This document shows, in pieces, positions 1 through 12,600 of a stretch of 64,000 nt of DNA. Source of the DNA: Hypholoma sublateritium FD-334 SS-4 (taxonomy: Eukaryota > Basidiomycota > Agaricomycetes > Agaricales > Strophariaceae); the NCBI GenBank assembly GCA_000827495.1, contig KN817601.1, forward strand, positions 113,347 to 177,346, written 5' to 3'. The notes below the pieces were generated by a model. It worked only from the letters and a program-made list of their open reading frames with translations, was not told the origin of the DNA and ran no database searches. How positions within the stretch are numbered: the first letter of the stretch is position 1; each line of letters opens with the position of its first letter. Position numbers and translations under genes: made by a program.

Positions 1-3000
1 TGATGGGAGAGCAGTTTTCAAAGCCGTCATTTGAAACGGGTCTGAGTCAGTAGAGGGAACTGAAGATTTAGGCGGAGGATTGAGACGTGATAGTGTATCA
101 ACCGCCCTATTCCAGAGGCGCAGTGACTGTAGAAGCCCTTCCAGAGAGGCATAAATGTCGCCCTGAGGCAAACTTCAGGTCAGATATATCATAAACACCA
201 TTTGGCGTACCTTGACATATTGGACTAGCGCAAATGCATGCGTCGCGGTGGCTGCAATTTCGAGAACTGATGCCCGTGCATGTATCCGTTGATGAGTTGA
301 TTTCGCATTCTGCTCAAGATTCAGCCTGCTCGAGAGCTCCATTGCTTCCATGTAAAACTTGGAGCTGGACCAAGTAGTTGATATAATGTAACCATAGCAT
401 ATGCATATTACTAACCTTTTGGGAACATCTTCGACGAGAGCCAACGATTCAGCGAAACGCAAGAGAAACCGAACAGCTACCTCCTCAGATGTTTGCCCAT
501 TGCGTACAATATCAAGCGCCTGACTGAAGATTGTAGTCGCTTTTCGGTATCGTCCAAGTGTAGCATATTCATGAGCAAGTTCGAGGGATGCAATAATGTA
601 ACCTACCATAGCCATCAGAACGGAACGTAACAAGAGAAATGCAGCTAGCTTACCGTCGCTCGTTCGCCCCATTTGCCGTTGTGCGAGTTTTCTTGTCATC
701 TCCAGCAAACGCGCTTTAGGTAAAATGAGAGCTAACATGCCCAATACGCTCGAAGTCAATTCTGCATGTATGATATTTAGTCTATCAGATGTTTATGATA
801 TTTCCAGGCGTGGCACATATATTGACTCACGCAGTAATGACAAAAACTGGTCAAAATCGTCAAACAGCAACACGGATTTACCACCCTGAGCCCCAAATGT
901 CTGCCTCGGGGGCGTTTGCGCATTCTTGAACGTGACAGGCGGCAAATCTAGGGACGAAAATATGGTCTCAGCTACAACGCCATAAGATGGAGATCCAGCG
1001 TACCCATCGGCGGCGGCGCCTTCGGCGTCACAGGGTCTGCGGGTACCTTCGCCTTTGCTCGCGTCTTCGCAGGCGGCGCCTTCTTCGGCGCTGCCGGTGT
1101 GCGCAGGCGCGTAGCCCGTGTCGTGCGTGGCGACGCGAGCTTCCCCACCCGCGCGATCTTCGGCGACATCACCTTCGCGACGACCTTCGGACTGAGACCC
1201 TTCCGTGTAGCCTTCGGCGTCGTCGAGGCTAATCCTTGCATAAGCAACCCTTTCATCAGCTGACAGGCGAGCTCCGTCTGCTGAACCAGAATGGACGTCT
1301 GCTTCGGATCGGCACGACGGTGGGCGTGGAGTGCCGCCCAGAGATGGGCCATGCATCGGTACTGGGGAATGAAATGGGCGAGGAGCGAGTCCCCACCGAG
1401 CGACTATCGAACTGGGATCAAGATATATTCTGCGCGTAGATTAAACGGTGAAAGCTCACCTGTAGCGTCGTTAAATCCTCCACTTGCTGAGCCATCGCCT
1501 CCACGTCCTCAAAGCCCAGTATCCCACATACGGCTTGTGCTTGGTCCCGATAGACAAAATCCATGCAGCGGATAAGGACCCGCGCTCTCCTAACGGGCAT
1601 CGCGTTGCTGTACACTCTCAATGCATCATGTAATAGCTTGATGAATATTTCGCGCACACCGTCCTTCCACCTGCTTGGCTCCAAGCCGTCCAATTGTCGT
1701 TCCAGCAGCGCCCCCGCGATTGACGGTTCGAGGGAAGCAGAGCCTGATCCCGAGGCGCGACTGGTCATGGTGGATAAGATGGACACTTCCTCCGGTGAAA
1801 GCAAGAGGTCACAAGCGCCGAGATATGACACCTTATCTACCAAACTCAGCAGCTGCTGAACGATCGCGTTGCCCGATGACCCAAAGACGACGTCGAGCGG
1901 TAGCTTATCGCACTGCGCCACAAGCCCAGACGAGTCGAACGGGAAGGCATGAATAGCGTGCTTGAAGCAATCGTACGCCTTCTGCAATTCGATGACAACA
2001 GTAAATGTCAATAGCCGCATATATACGTGAATAAGCACAACGACGCACCTTCCGATCACCATTCTTGGTGTAGCACACCCCGAGCAACTCCCAACGGCGG
2101 AATAGCTGCTCCCTGAGTTGTGCCCACTCGTTATCCCGCGACCGTTTGGGGGTAGACGGTTGCGGAATCGGAATGCACAGGGCCTTTTCTCCATAGGAAC
2201 ACGACTCGACCAGGAATGGGACGGCGTTGCCATATCGCGTCGCCTGGTAGAGCGCACCAGCGAGATTATAGAAGGCACCGGAGACACATCGTGTGTAGTT
2301 TGCGAGGTCGACAGCGTCTTCCAACGGGGTAAGTGGGAACTTGTCGCTAGGCACGCTCTCCAATATTGTTGCAGCCCGACTAAGTAGGTCAAATGCTGGC
2401 ACGAAGGTTGTTGGGTTGGTTGGAATAAGCTGGGTACGTGAAAGGACGAAAAGGGTGTCCAGACATCGCGTCAGGATATCCCGCGTAGATGACGCGTCAC
2501 AAGCCTTCATGGAAACCAGTTAAGTGTGTGTGTTTCTCGCATAGAAAGTATTCTTACCGGCAGAGAAGGAAAAGACCCCAATGACTCAACACATTGCAAT
2601 AAAAAATCACGGACATCCTTCGCGAACCCCACACTTGAGCTTGATTTGGCCGACACCAATTCATCTGTTTCAAGAAGCTTCAGGGCTATTCGTCGGGCCT
2701 TCTCTAATCCTCGGTCAACCTTTCCACATAGTCGAACGATCTCTTCCTCCCCTCTCGAACGTTTTTCTAGTACCTTTGAGATGGGCTGAAGAAGAGTAGG
2801 TACTGTCGGCGATGTCTGGAGAAGGGCAGTGACGTGTTGTAGGGATTTACGTATAGCATCGTCTACACAATAATTTTAGAATGGTTGTGCTAGCAAGGCA
2901 AACAGGGCACCTACGATCTTTAACCTGAGCGCTGTTTTCTAAGAAGACTGATAATTGGCCAAATGCGTTATATATCTTCGTTCCTTCAAGCACCACTTCC

Positions 3001-4398
3001 TGATGTTGGTTTGGTGGGTGTGATGAAAGAGATGGAGACGTCAATGGTAGAGGGGAAGGGGAGGAAGACGAAGACGATGCCTGCTGCATGAGAGCATTGA
3101 TTTTCTGCAAAACTGTAATATCGCCTGCCTTCAAAGAATGAAAATCAATTGGAACGGATCGAAGAGCGGCGGTCCTACCCGTTTGGCAAATCCTGTCCAA
3201 TATTCGCAAAACGCGACGAAGCTCTTCCCTTTTTCTCCGATGGACATATGCGTTTCTCTATCGGGTCTTTGGTCTGCTAATCGGACGAGCTCGCTAAACG
3301 AAGTGAGTAACAATCCGATCGTTTGTTCTTCTAGCGCCGAGGTGGTAGATTTAACTAGGATGGCCGCATATCTGCTGCATTGATCCCAAAAGGTGCTGGG
3401 ATCGATGACTCCCGGGCTTGTGTGTACAAGACACTGCAGCGCATAAAAGCGAAGTTTGAAGATCGATTCAGGAGAGACCGTAGTATTCCCGTGCGCTTTC
3501 GACTTCGAAATGTTTGGTGTCGAGCTCGAAAGAGATGTGGCTGTAGAGGATAGTTTATTCAGAACGGTATATGTTCGAGTTAAAAGCGAGTCGATGTGTT
3601 TCGGTGGCAAGGCGGAGAAGGCAGGCAGCCAACTCAATAGAGAGTGTGTGCTGGAGCAGGATAATGGAGAAAGCTCTTCAACGCCTTTCGCACTATCGTT
3701 TAGGTGTGTCTTGATAATTATGGTATACACGAGATATGTTGATATCATATTCAAGATAATCGGGTCTGTCGGCAGAGGCGAAGTTTGTGGTATGCCAAGG
3801 ACGGAACCTTCGTCTATAGTGTTTGAGAGTGAACAGAGTCTAGAGCGTATCTCTACAAGGAAAGTCGAAGCAAGCTCAAACTATACAAGCCACGTTAGAT
3901 AAAAAGCCATAGATGATAGTCTTGACACACCATTTCCAGTGTCACCAACTTTCCAAGTGCGCTCATCGCTGCTCTTTCAACATCTAAGTCACCCGGCGAC
4001 AACTTTCTGAGTATTGCGAGGTGTTTGGCAGCCGAAGAAGACGAGGCGTTGACTGTGGCCAGGGTAGTTCTAGATGTCCCATCTGCAGTCGATTTCTTCC
4101 ACCCCGACTGAACTACGGCCGTCAACGATTGGGAAGCGGTGTTCACTGCTCGCATAGACAGCAACTTCGTGTCAACGGTAGACTCTTCCGCTTTCTTCTT
4201 TCCTTTCGCATCGTTTATACTCAGCTTCGAGACCAGGTCAGACACGAGCTGATCGGCCGTTGTAGCGTCTGCAAGCTTGGGTTTCGGCGGTTGGCGAGTG
4301 TGCGTGCGCTTGACTGTAAGGCTCGTCTTCGTAGACTTGGTGTCGACAGTGGTGCGTGTTCTTATATCAAGCTTTGGGCTGTGGGGGATGCTGGCCAT
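1..4398 (-). CDS. esp1: Separase (N-terminal part, continues past left edge)
   Basis: Separase is the clan CD cysteine protease that cleaves cohesin at anaphase. Only the N-terminal helical-repeat part lies here; the catalytic domain should lie beyond base 1. I start it at the ATG at 4398 (MASIPHSPK...); the frame is open further upstream but without an ATG. The first exon has the separase-like N-terminus of mushroom fungi (ATTADQLVSDLVSKLSI, then AVNTASQSLTAVVQSGWK). Later exons carry TPR-like helices, for example LELAHEYATLGRYRKA near 600-540 and the block ending LRLWNRAVDTLSRLNPPP near the left edge. A basic stretch rich in SP/TP sites (about 1220-1010) follows QTSILVQQTELACQLM and could be a regulatory, CDK-targeted linker; that is inference. 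The apparent frame change near 1000 is explained by an intron ending in CTGAG before TIFSSLDLPP. The gene is head-to-head with the NACHT gene at 4771. Identification rests on family resemblance, without the protease motifs. Confidence 0.8.
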
Positions 4399-4770
4399 TG
4401 ATTGGGGTCGTTGGTTGAGGGGTTCAGTATATCGTGGAGGGGACCAGACTACCGGGAGCCAACTGTCTTCCAAATCACAGATGGCGCTGGTCTTGCGCTG
4501 GTCAATGCCAGTCTCCAGAAGTTACTTAGTAGAACGCGATCACGTTGCCGCTAGACGCGTTGTTGTTCACGTGGGTATTATTATGAGCGGCGTCCACGGC
4601 CCGAGATTCCCAGGACCCTGCCGGGCGGCTCGCCGAGGCTGCCGCGTCGTGTGCCACTGTCACTGTCAAATACGCCGCAGTTTACGGGGTGTTCGCTTCG
4701 CATGTATTCCAATCCCCTTGTACATTCTGCGAATGCAACGAGTGCAGAGCAAGTGCAGACCTAGGACAAG
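4399..4770. other. Divergent promoter region between separase and NLR gene
   Basis: These 372 bp separate the start codons of separase (minus) and the NACHT gene (plus). They must hold both promoters. I see no clear TATA box and no coding potential. Confidence 0.5.
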
Positions 4771-7700
4771 ATGCCGGATGCACAGCTCCTAGACCGAATC
4801 CTCTCGTTCACCTCTCCTGTTCTGGGTGTTGCTCAGACTGCTGCCTCACTCGCGCCGTTGCCCTACCTTCCCGGAATATTCAGTGCACTGGATGCAATTG
4901 TTGGAACTATTCAGGCAGGCTATGACGTAGATCTGGCTTCAGACTGAAGAAGCTTACTGAAAATTGCAGACTATGCGAGGGAACCAAGAATCATTCAAGG
5001 GTCTGGCAGAGGATGCGACGGGTCTCATCACCATCCTCACGTACTGGGCTGCCAAAGAATCTGAGCGTACTTCGGAGGTTGAAGCTAGTGTGAAGGATCT
5101 CCATCGGTACGTCTCAATCTTCGCCTTCAATGTGTCTGATCACTGATCGCTTCATGTCCAGCACTCTCGAGAACATTGCCGAATTTGCTCAGCAGCAACA
5201 AGGACGTAGCCGCCTAGTCAGATTTGTATTGAGCAATGAAGATAATCAGCTAATACAAAGACACCGACAAGAAATACAGGACGCATCGAAACGATTTCAG
5301 GTACGGACTTTCCTGGCAAATCGTATACAGACGAACGGCTCAGTTGCAGATAACAATGACAGATAAATTCCCTACTTAGCATCCACTCTCAGCTTTCGGC
5401 GATTGTGAGGGAGTAGTATCATATTCGTAATTCTTTGCTGATATAGTTAACGACCACAGGTTTCTCAATTGATGCAAAGCGAAGTGAAAAAATACGAAGA
5501 GGCGGAAGACGGCATTCAACGGAGGAACAAACAAGGTATGACTTTCATGAAATCAAACTTCATTCCCAGCCCTCATCAGGTACTATTTATCTTTTTCTCT
5601 GACAGTCCTTGAAAAGCTGGAAAGTAAAAGCGATCCTGGCGCCAGTCATGATTCATCTGCACGAGAGGATGTTCCAAAGTGCCTACCAAGGACGCGTGAG
5701 GCAGTGATTAACAAAATCGCGGCATGGTTACACGACCCTCAAAATTTCCGCCCGCTGATGTGGATGTACGGACCTGCTGGATCCGGGAAAACATCAATCG
5801 CACAATCAATCGCAGAATTATTAGCTGAATTAGACCGCCTTGGGGGATCGTTTTTCTGGTCCCGTTCCGGAGCTGGTCGTCCGACAACCACCAAACAGTT
5901 TGCGGCTACCGTTTGCTTCCAGTTATGCAAAGTAATTCCTGGCCTTATTGATCATGTTGCCTCCGCCTTAGAGCACGACCCCGGCCTCTTCAATCTCTCG
6001 ATGGCAAAACAAATGCATCAATTAGTTGTCCAACCTCTCAACCGCGTATTCGAGTCCGATAAATCCTTATTCTCCACCACTGGCGACAGCTGGTTACTCC
6101 TCGTAGATGGACTCGACGAGTGTGCTGGCGACGCCGCACAGAAAGATATACTGAACATGCTCGTGGAGTCTCTTTCGCGTTTATTGTTTCCACTGCGCGT
6201 TCTAGTTGCAAGCCGGGATGAACATGTGATACGCACAACGCTCAGCCACCACTCGATTGTTGAATTTCTAGCTCTTGCGGACAGCTCGGAATATCATGCT
6301 GACGCAGATATCAGAACGCTATTTGAGTCTAGATTCAAGAAAATCCGAGAAGATCATGCAGCCCGGGATTCCCTTTCGAATTGGCCAACCTCCGAGCAAA
6401 TTGACATTCTGGTGTACAGATCCGCTGGCCTGTTCATCTACGCAGATGTTGTGATGAAATATATTGAACATCCCAGCAGTCACCCAGGGAGAAGGCTGAA
6501 GGAGATTCTGAGTATGTCATCTACTGGAAGGGATCTTCCATTCAGTGAATTGGATGCGATGTACGCCCTGATTCTCAAGAAGATCCCACCGGCAGATATC
6601 GAACAAGTTCAAGAGATATTCAAGTTGATGATATATGGTATAGAGGTTGTTGATATGTCCCTAGCGCTCTGCGATACTTTACTCTGCTTCGAATTTCAAG
6701 GAGAAGCAGCTGTCCTGCTCAAGGATCTTGGATCCGTCATCACTATACCGTCACCATCCGAGAAAAATGCTGTCCCCCTCGGTTTTTACCATGCTTCATT
6801 CCCTGATCTTTTACAGAGCTTACCTCGACTGCAGCAGCAGAATTTGGAACGCCTATACTGGGATGGGGCCGCGGCTCATGCTCATTTCGCCAGACTCTGG
6901 ATCAATTTTTATACAGGGCATCAAAATGACGTGTCTGAGTCCCTGATAAAAATCTTCGAACCATCGATATACACATTCCAAAGTGAGTTTCGGTTCAAGC
7001 TGTTCATTGTGGTGTCTTATCATTACAATGTAAGGTTCAACCCCTCCGCGTCGATGGAACCTTGCTATGATGCTGAATTCTATTGCGACGCATTGTGATA
7101 TTTTACAGTCTCTCGGCAGATTGTTTTCAGATACAGATCTCATACGAAGTCTTCAGAACTTCGACCTTACGGCCTGCCTTGCTTTTGGTGAATATGGGTC
7201 AAACGATTGGTGGCATTGGACAGTCAGACCAGCCGTCACATTCATTGGGTGGTTGATATACTTGAAAACGGTCGGTGAATAAGTGTTGTGCCTTCCACCT
7301 AGTTCTAACATAGTCATTCAATGTTCAACAGCCAACGGAGAGCCCTGACGTATTTTGGGAGTCGCCTTGTTGCAAGAACTTTGTCGACAATCTGCGTACC
7401 TACTGGGCAACGTTTTCATCTGATATCTGTGCCAACATACCTATCTTGATGCTTTTACCCGCTCTCAGAGAAGATATCAGTCATCCTATCTTCTACTTTG
7501 TCGTCGGGAATGCAGCAACACTGTACGTAATTCTCAATGGGAAAAGACTAGAGCCAATCAAGGACCCATTCTGCGCCAATGATTTGAGCGATTTAGATCC
7601 AATAATTGAGGAGGGGATCAATCGATTGGCAATCTGGTTAGTAAAAAATTTAAATATCGAGAAAAAACCCGAATTGTGAGATCTATTCCTATATTCCGAT

Positions 7701-8663
7701 TAGTGTCTGATAGGTTTACATGAAATTCACAGCACGAATGAATGCGTGCCATTTATCAAGGAATACGAAATACCTGCTGTGCTTGGAACAATGGTTTTGG
7801 GCGAGGCAACTCGCAATGTTGAACTTACAGAACATTTGCAGCGATGTGTATCGTTGCTGCAGAATATGGATTATGATCCACACTTCGACACATTCTACAA
7901 AGCTGCGATTGGGTACCTCAGCAAGACGGTAATGTCCCACATAACGCACCGTAACAATTCACTGCTGACAGCGTAATCAGGCCGGATATTCTCTATCGCA
8001 GCCAGTCAGAAACCTTAATTCTTCAGCTGCTAAATACCTTGAGGAGGTAGGTGCTTCCCCCTGAAACCAAGCAGTGCTGATAAATGATCCATTCAGCTTC
8101 CTGTCGCGCTGATTGACACCGAAGAGTCAGGATTCAAGCCATCTGAGCCAAGCGACCCTCATAACCCGCCTGGAAATCCTTCAGCTGTCCCTGAGCCATT
8201 CATGCCCCAATCAGAAAAGAACGGAGCGCCTTTAACTTCATCCACCCTCATCCAGGTAGCTGGCAGCTCAAATACACCGTACCTCGAGGTCTATCCCATT
8301 CCGGAGCCTCACACAATTAACAGCGGTGCTATCCCACCACTAGCAGGGAGCGGCAACGACGTTGAATTACCCCAACAACACTCCCAAGGGCCACGCGCTC
8401 CCCCCGCACTATCCATCCACCCTACGGCCACCGTTAATACACTTACGCTTACGCCCGGCAAGAATGGCCCCTCGTTGATTCCGCCCGCACATTTTCCTAA
8501 GTCTTCGAAGCCCACCGACGGGGGTCTGGAGCCCACGTACATGCCTACCATGCAGCTTGGAAACACTGAGTCCGGCCGTGGGCATCAATCTCAGCAAGGC
8601 AAATCTGAGAGCGCCGTCGTCAAAATATGTGGGTGCTGTGGTGCCCTGAAAAAGCTGTTCTGA
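4771..8663 (+). CDS. NACHT-domain NLR-like (STAND) protein, copy 1
   Basis: NLR-like proteins of fungi are thought to act in non-self recognition and regulated cell death. The start is the ATG at 4771 (MPDAQLLDRILSFTSPVLG). An N-terminal helical domain is spread over four short exons (to about 5520), with introns at about 4927, 5108, 5300 and 5535. The NACHT module begins around 5700: P-loop GPAGSGKTS at 5770-5796 and Walker B with acidic tail LLLVDGLDEC at about 6094-6123. The long helical C-terminal half has no repeat I recognise as WD, ankyrin or TPR. The last ~180 residues (from about 8110) are Pro/Ser-rich and probably disordered, and the protein ends in a cysteine cluster (ICGCCGALKKLF). 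Several introns after 7030 were placed by reading frame. Two features differ from the second NLR at 26-30 kb: the N-terminal domain and the tail. The NACHT call is firm; the effector type of the N-terminus is unknown. Confidence 0.85.
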
Positions 8664-9644
8664 GGTTGGCGACGGTGTGTTGAACGCGAGTTGAACATGA
8701 TTTTTCAATGGAATTTCAGAGATCTCGATAACTGTGTAGAAGATCATATATTCATTTCATTCCTTGTTCATTCCACATATTTTGGCCATGCAAGAAGCAT
8801 GTAATCCCTGGACCTAGGCTAACTGAGCGGGCACCATATGACATTAGATGACGCATGCCTTGTGAAAACCAATACTTAAATTTGAATGAATGATCAAATA
8901 ATTGTCAAACAATAATTCCAAATTGAAGCAGCGCGCTGCCCTTCGGCTTCTCCGCGGTGGCCAAAGGTCCAGCACGCGAGGTCCCAGCCAGTGGTGGTAG
9001 CTGGTGGAAGTCGCGCCCAAGTCGTGAAAATAGCGCGAGGAGTACAGAAGAGATTTAATTGTAGCGAGCGCAAGGATCTCCCCGGTCGAGAGCCAGAGCG
9101 TCGTCTTGCCCGTGGCTGGTGCCGATATCAATTGCGGGTGTGGGCATGGACGTCAGGGAGTGGGAGGCTGAGCCGGACGAGGAAGCGGATGGCTTTTGAA
9201 TAGGTGACGGAGGAAAGCGAGTGGGACTTGGGCCAGGTGAAGGCGGCGGCAGTGGTGCTACTACTGCTGACTTTGGACAGGGAGACTAGATATGCGGTCA
9301 TTGTTGGGAATACTTAGGTAACGGGCGACGAGTCTGCTTGTCGAAATCATCCTGGCGTAAAGTTATCGGAGCTCAAATTCAAATTAGTAGATCATTGGTG
9401 CCGACGACCTCCTTGTGGATGCTTTTGTATTTCTCATTTCCAACAAAACTATAACTCGTTTTGAACGTTCAATTCAGATATCAACTCACAAAGCGGTCTT
9501 CAGGTCACAAAGCGATAATGTGGCGATATACACAAGTAAGAAACGTACAAGGAGTACTGATTCATGTTGGCGTCACAACCACGTAAGAACGATGAACGTA
9601 GCGGTGAACGTTGAACTGCAATGGACTACAAGATGTACGTACTA
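8664..9644. other. Intergenic region with coding-like debris on minus strand
   Basis: This gap lies between the convergent NLR and DDX60-like genes. On the minus strand around 9260-8870 there are open stretches in two frames. One is Pro/Ser-rich (PSPTRFPPSPIQKPS), the other contains APATGKTTLWLSTGEILALA. No continuous gene can be built. It may be a gene remnant; I assign no function. Confidence 0.35.
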
Positions 9645-12600
9645 CTAAGAACCGGTCTTTTCCGAAATAGGCCTGAACTTCGCCCCGAAATCCTTGCAAA
9701 CCTGGTGAACGATCATGAAGAACTCCCAATCCTCTGTGGAAGCTCCTGGTGGCCGCTTGAGCGTCACATCCGGTTTGGCCTCAGTGTTTCCCCCCTCATG
9801 ATCATCATCAAAATTGTGTAGATCAGACTGCATGTCGTGCGCCAAACCCATTGACTTGCTGTCCTGGTGGTTCTTCAGCATTAATTGCAGCAGAGAGGAG
9901 CGAACCGTCATCAAGGTCAGCTCAAAATCATGCAGCAGATACCACACATCACCCCTCCGGATGCAATTGGCCTCTTCCAGAATAGAAAATTGCTCGTGTG
10001 AGTAAAAATCCAGGATGTATGCGTTTAGTTGATGCTCAAGCCCTTCAGAATGCCTGGCGGAATCGCGATATAAAGCCGACATCGATGGTATAGCATGGTG
10101 GTTCAAATTCAAACCCGCCCTTGCCGTCCGAGTCAGTTCAACCACGCTTGTGAAGGAATCACCATGACCGGAATTGGCGACAAAAGGTGAGCGAACCACG
10201 ATCGGGATTGAAGTGTCCCGAAGGTATTTGTAGATTGGGGCGACATCAAAATCAGAACAATTATGCTGACCACCGATATGGACCCCGCTCAACGGCAAAG
10301 TATCGTCGACGGACGCCAGTCGTTTGGAAAATGCGAGTGCATAACCCTGGAAAGTCTGCAGTATCTCGTCATCATGGTCAATCAACACCTGCTGGACAGC
10401 CTTCGGGAGGGGCGGTAGGACAATCATGGAAGGGTATTTCGCCCTCAGCACTTTGATAGTCCTTTCTTCACTGAACCCCTTGGATAGATAACGTCGTCCG
10501 AAGAGGTTACACATAACGAGCATAAATGTTCTTTTGGCGCTCTGCAAGGTATCTTGGTTGCATAATCGGTGAAGCACCCTCGAGTTGAGCAATGCGACCA
10601 ACGCCAAATTACTGGGTTCCGTGTACTATAATAATAGAGCAGAATGTGAGCTCGTACAATTTTCCAGGACACCTTAGCTACTCACATAAAGATGCGAAAC
10701 AATCGCAGCTAGATTCACTGGATTCCCCAGATTGTCGAGGAGGGAACTGCGCCGCAGATATTCGATACTGAACCGAAGATGATGTAATAACTGATCTCGA
10801 CCAAAATTCGAGTCCATGACGATCTGAGGCAAAGAGAGCATGCTCTTGATTGCTCGAACAGCTACATCGGCATTGTCGGATCCACTGAGTAGGTTGAACA
10901 ATCTGAGCGTCATTGTTGCCGTCAGTGGAAAACTACCTCCTAGCATAGGTAGCTTTGACAGAGCAAGGCGTCGAACGCGGTCCACAGGTAAGCCATAGAA
11001 AACCACATTTCCCCGGAGATCAAATCCGCGTCGCCCAGCACGTCCGGCACACTGACGGTACTAGATAGGACATTGTTCAGGCAAAGGAGGCGCAGACATG
11101 TTTTATTCAATTTGAGCACTCACCATCAAGGCTGTCAAATATGGAGTATCGCCAACAAAAACTGAGGTTTTAGCCGGTGCATTGATACCAAGAGCCAGCG
11201 TTCCTGCAAAGAATGAGATTTCGTGTCATTTATTGTCACTTTCAACCAACTTTTAGCGCACCAGTTGCAATCAAAACACGAATGAGGCCCCGTCTGAAGA
11301 GATTCTCAATCAGACTTCGATAATGAACGTGCATACCCGCATGATGAACAGCGATGCCCCTTCGCAGTGCTTCAACAGCCCAGACTGGGAGTGCGTACTC
11401 AAGGGCCTTGATTTCCGTTTCAAATTGCGTCATGGAATACCCCGTGCACCGGCCGACAAACGTGAACTGAGACGAGGGCTTTTCAGGATCAAATGTTTCG
11501 TTACCAGAAGGGTCCGAAGCATAGCGGATATCGTCTTTATTCTGCTTGCTGGCTTTCGCAAAAGCTCGCTTGCGTCCTGCTGGGGCTAGCTTGCGTGACT
11601 CCCACTCATCTATCTTGCGGGCCCACTCCGTACTTTGATTGCGCCATCTCTCTTCTGCATCTTTCAAACTCGCAGAAATATTTTGGGCTAGAGCTTCGCA
11701 ATTTGACCTATCAAAGCTAAAGAGAATGGCAGGCTGCATTTATGACTGTAAATCAAACAGCTAGCTTAGGCGGAAAGATAGCACCACACGTACCAGGTCA
11801 TCTCTGGCGTGGAGGTCGGCGAGTAGGACAACGAGGTCGCGTCGAATGGCAGATACCGATATATCGTTGTCCTGCATGATCTCTTCCTCGCTGGGACAGG
11901 AGATTGGTTCTTGGAGGAAGCGGATAACACGCCGCAGGGGTGAGCCTGTGTCTTGCATATCACAAGATGACAAAAGGGCTACTACGACCGCCTTTAGTTG
12001 CGATTCATAATCGAGAATGTCCCTCTGGCGCAGTAGGCGACAAGGGCTACGAAAAAAGACCTCTGGATTGAGTATTTGAATGTCGTGAGGAATGTCCTTT
12101 TCGATTGAGGACAATGCATGATATAGTGACAAAGTGTCCGCGGCTTCCAGCGAAAGATCGGATGGGATTGTCTGCGCGCCAAAGAGTAGCATAGTGATTG
12201 GATGCATGAATCTCATACGGTTTGTGGGCCGATGATCACCCAGACTTCCAATAGTTCCCTCTCCGTCAGATGTGTAAAAGAACTTACGCAAATGGGAATA
12301 GCGGTGACAATGTTCGATGAAGTCATAATCAAAGCCATGGGCTTGCTGTACAGATGCAAGCCAGTCGCTGAATACTTTCGGGGAGCCGATGGTAGCAGAG
12401 AGGCCACTTTCATGAATTCAGTAAATAATCTAAGATAGAACACACATTGTGAAGCTTACATTATCGGACAAGGAGCAAACAAGATTATTTGTTCCCAAGC
12501 AGTACCCACTTCAATTTGACCTATAGAATGAATCTCGTCGAGTACGATCCTTGAGAAAAAATATTCAATAAACTGCTGGAATACTTCAAATAGGTTGAGA

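Noticed and set aside
980..1010. Apparent frameshift in separase
   Set aside because: An ordinary intron from GTACCC (about 1048) to an acceptor CTGAG near 969 joins both frames in phase, so no break is needed.
793..1356. Long minus-strand ORF rich in Ala/Gly/Asp in the first frame
   Set aside because: Only its last ~60 codons are a separase exon; the rest overlaps the real SP/TP-rich exon in another frame and is a GC-driven shadow.
10085..10110. tRNA-like GGTTCAAATTC motif
   Set aside because: It lies inside a helicase exon and no acceptor or anticodon stem can be paired around it.
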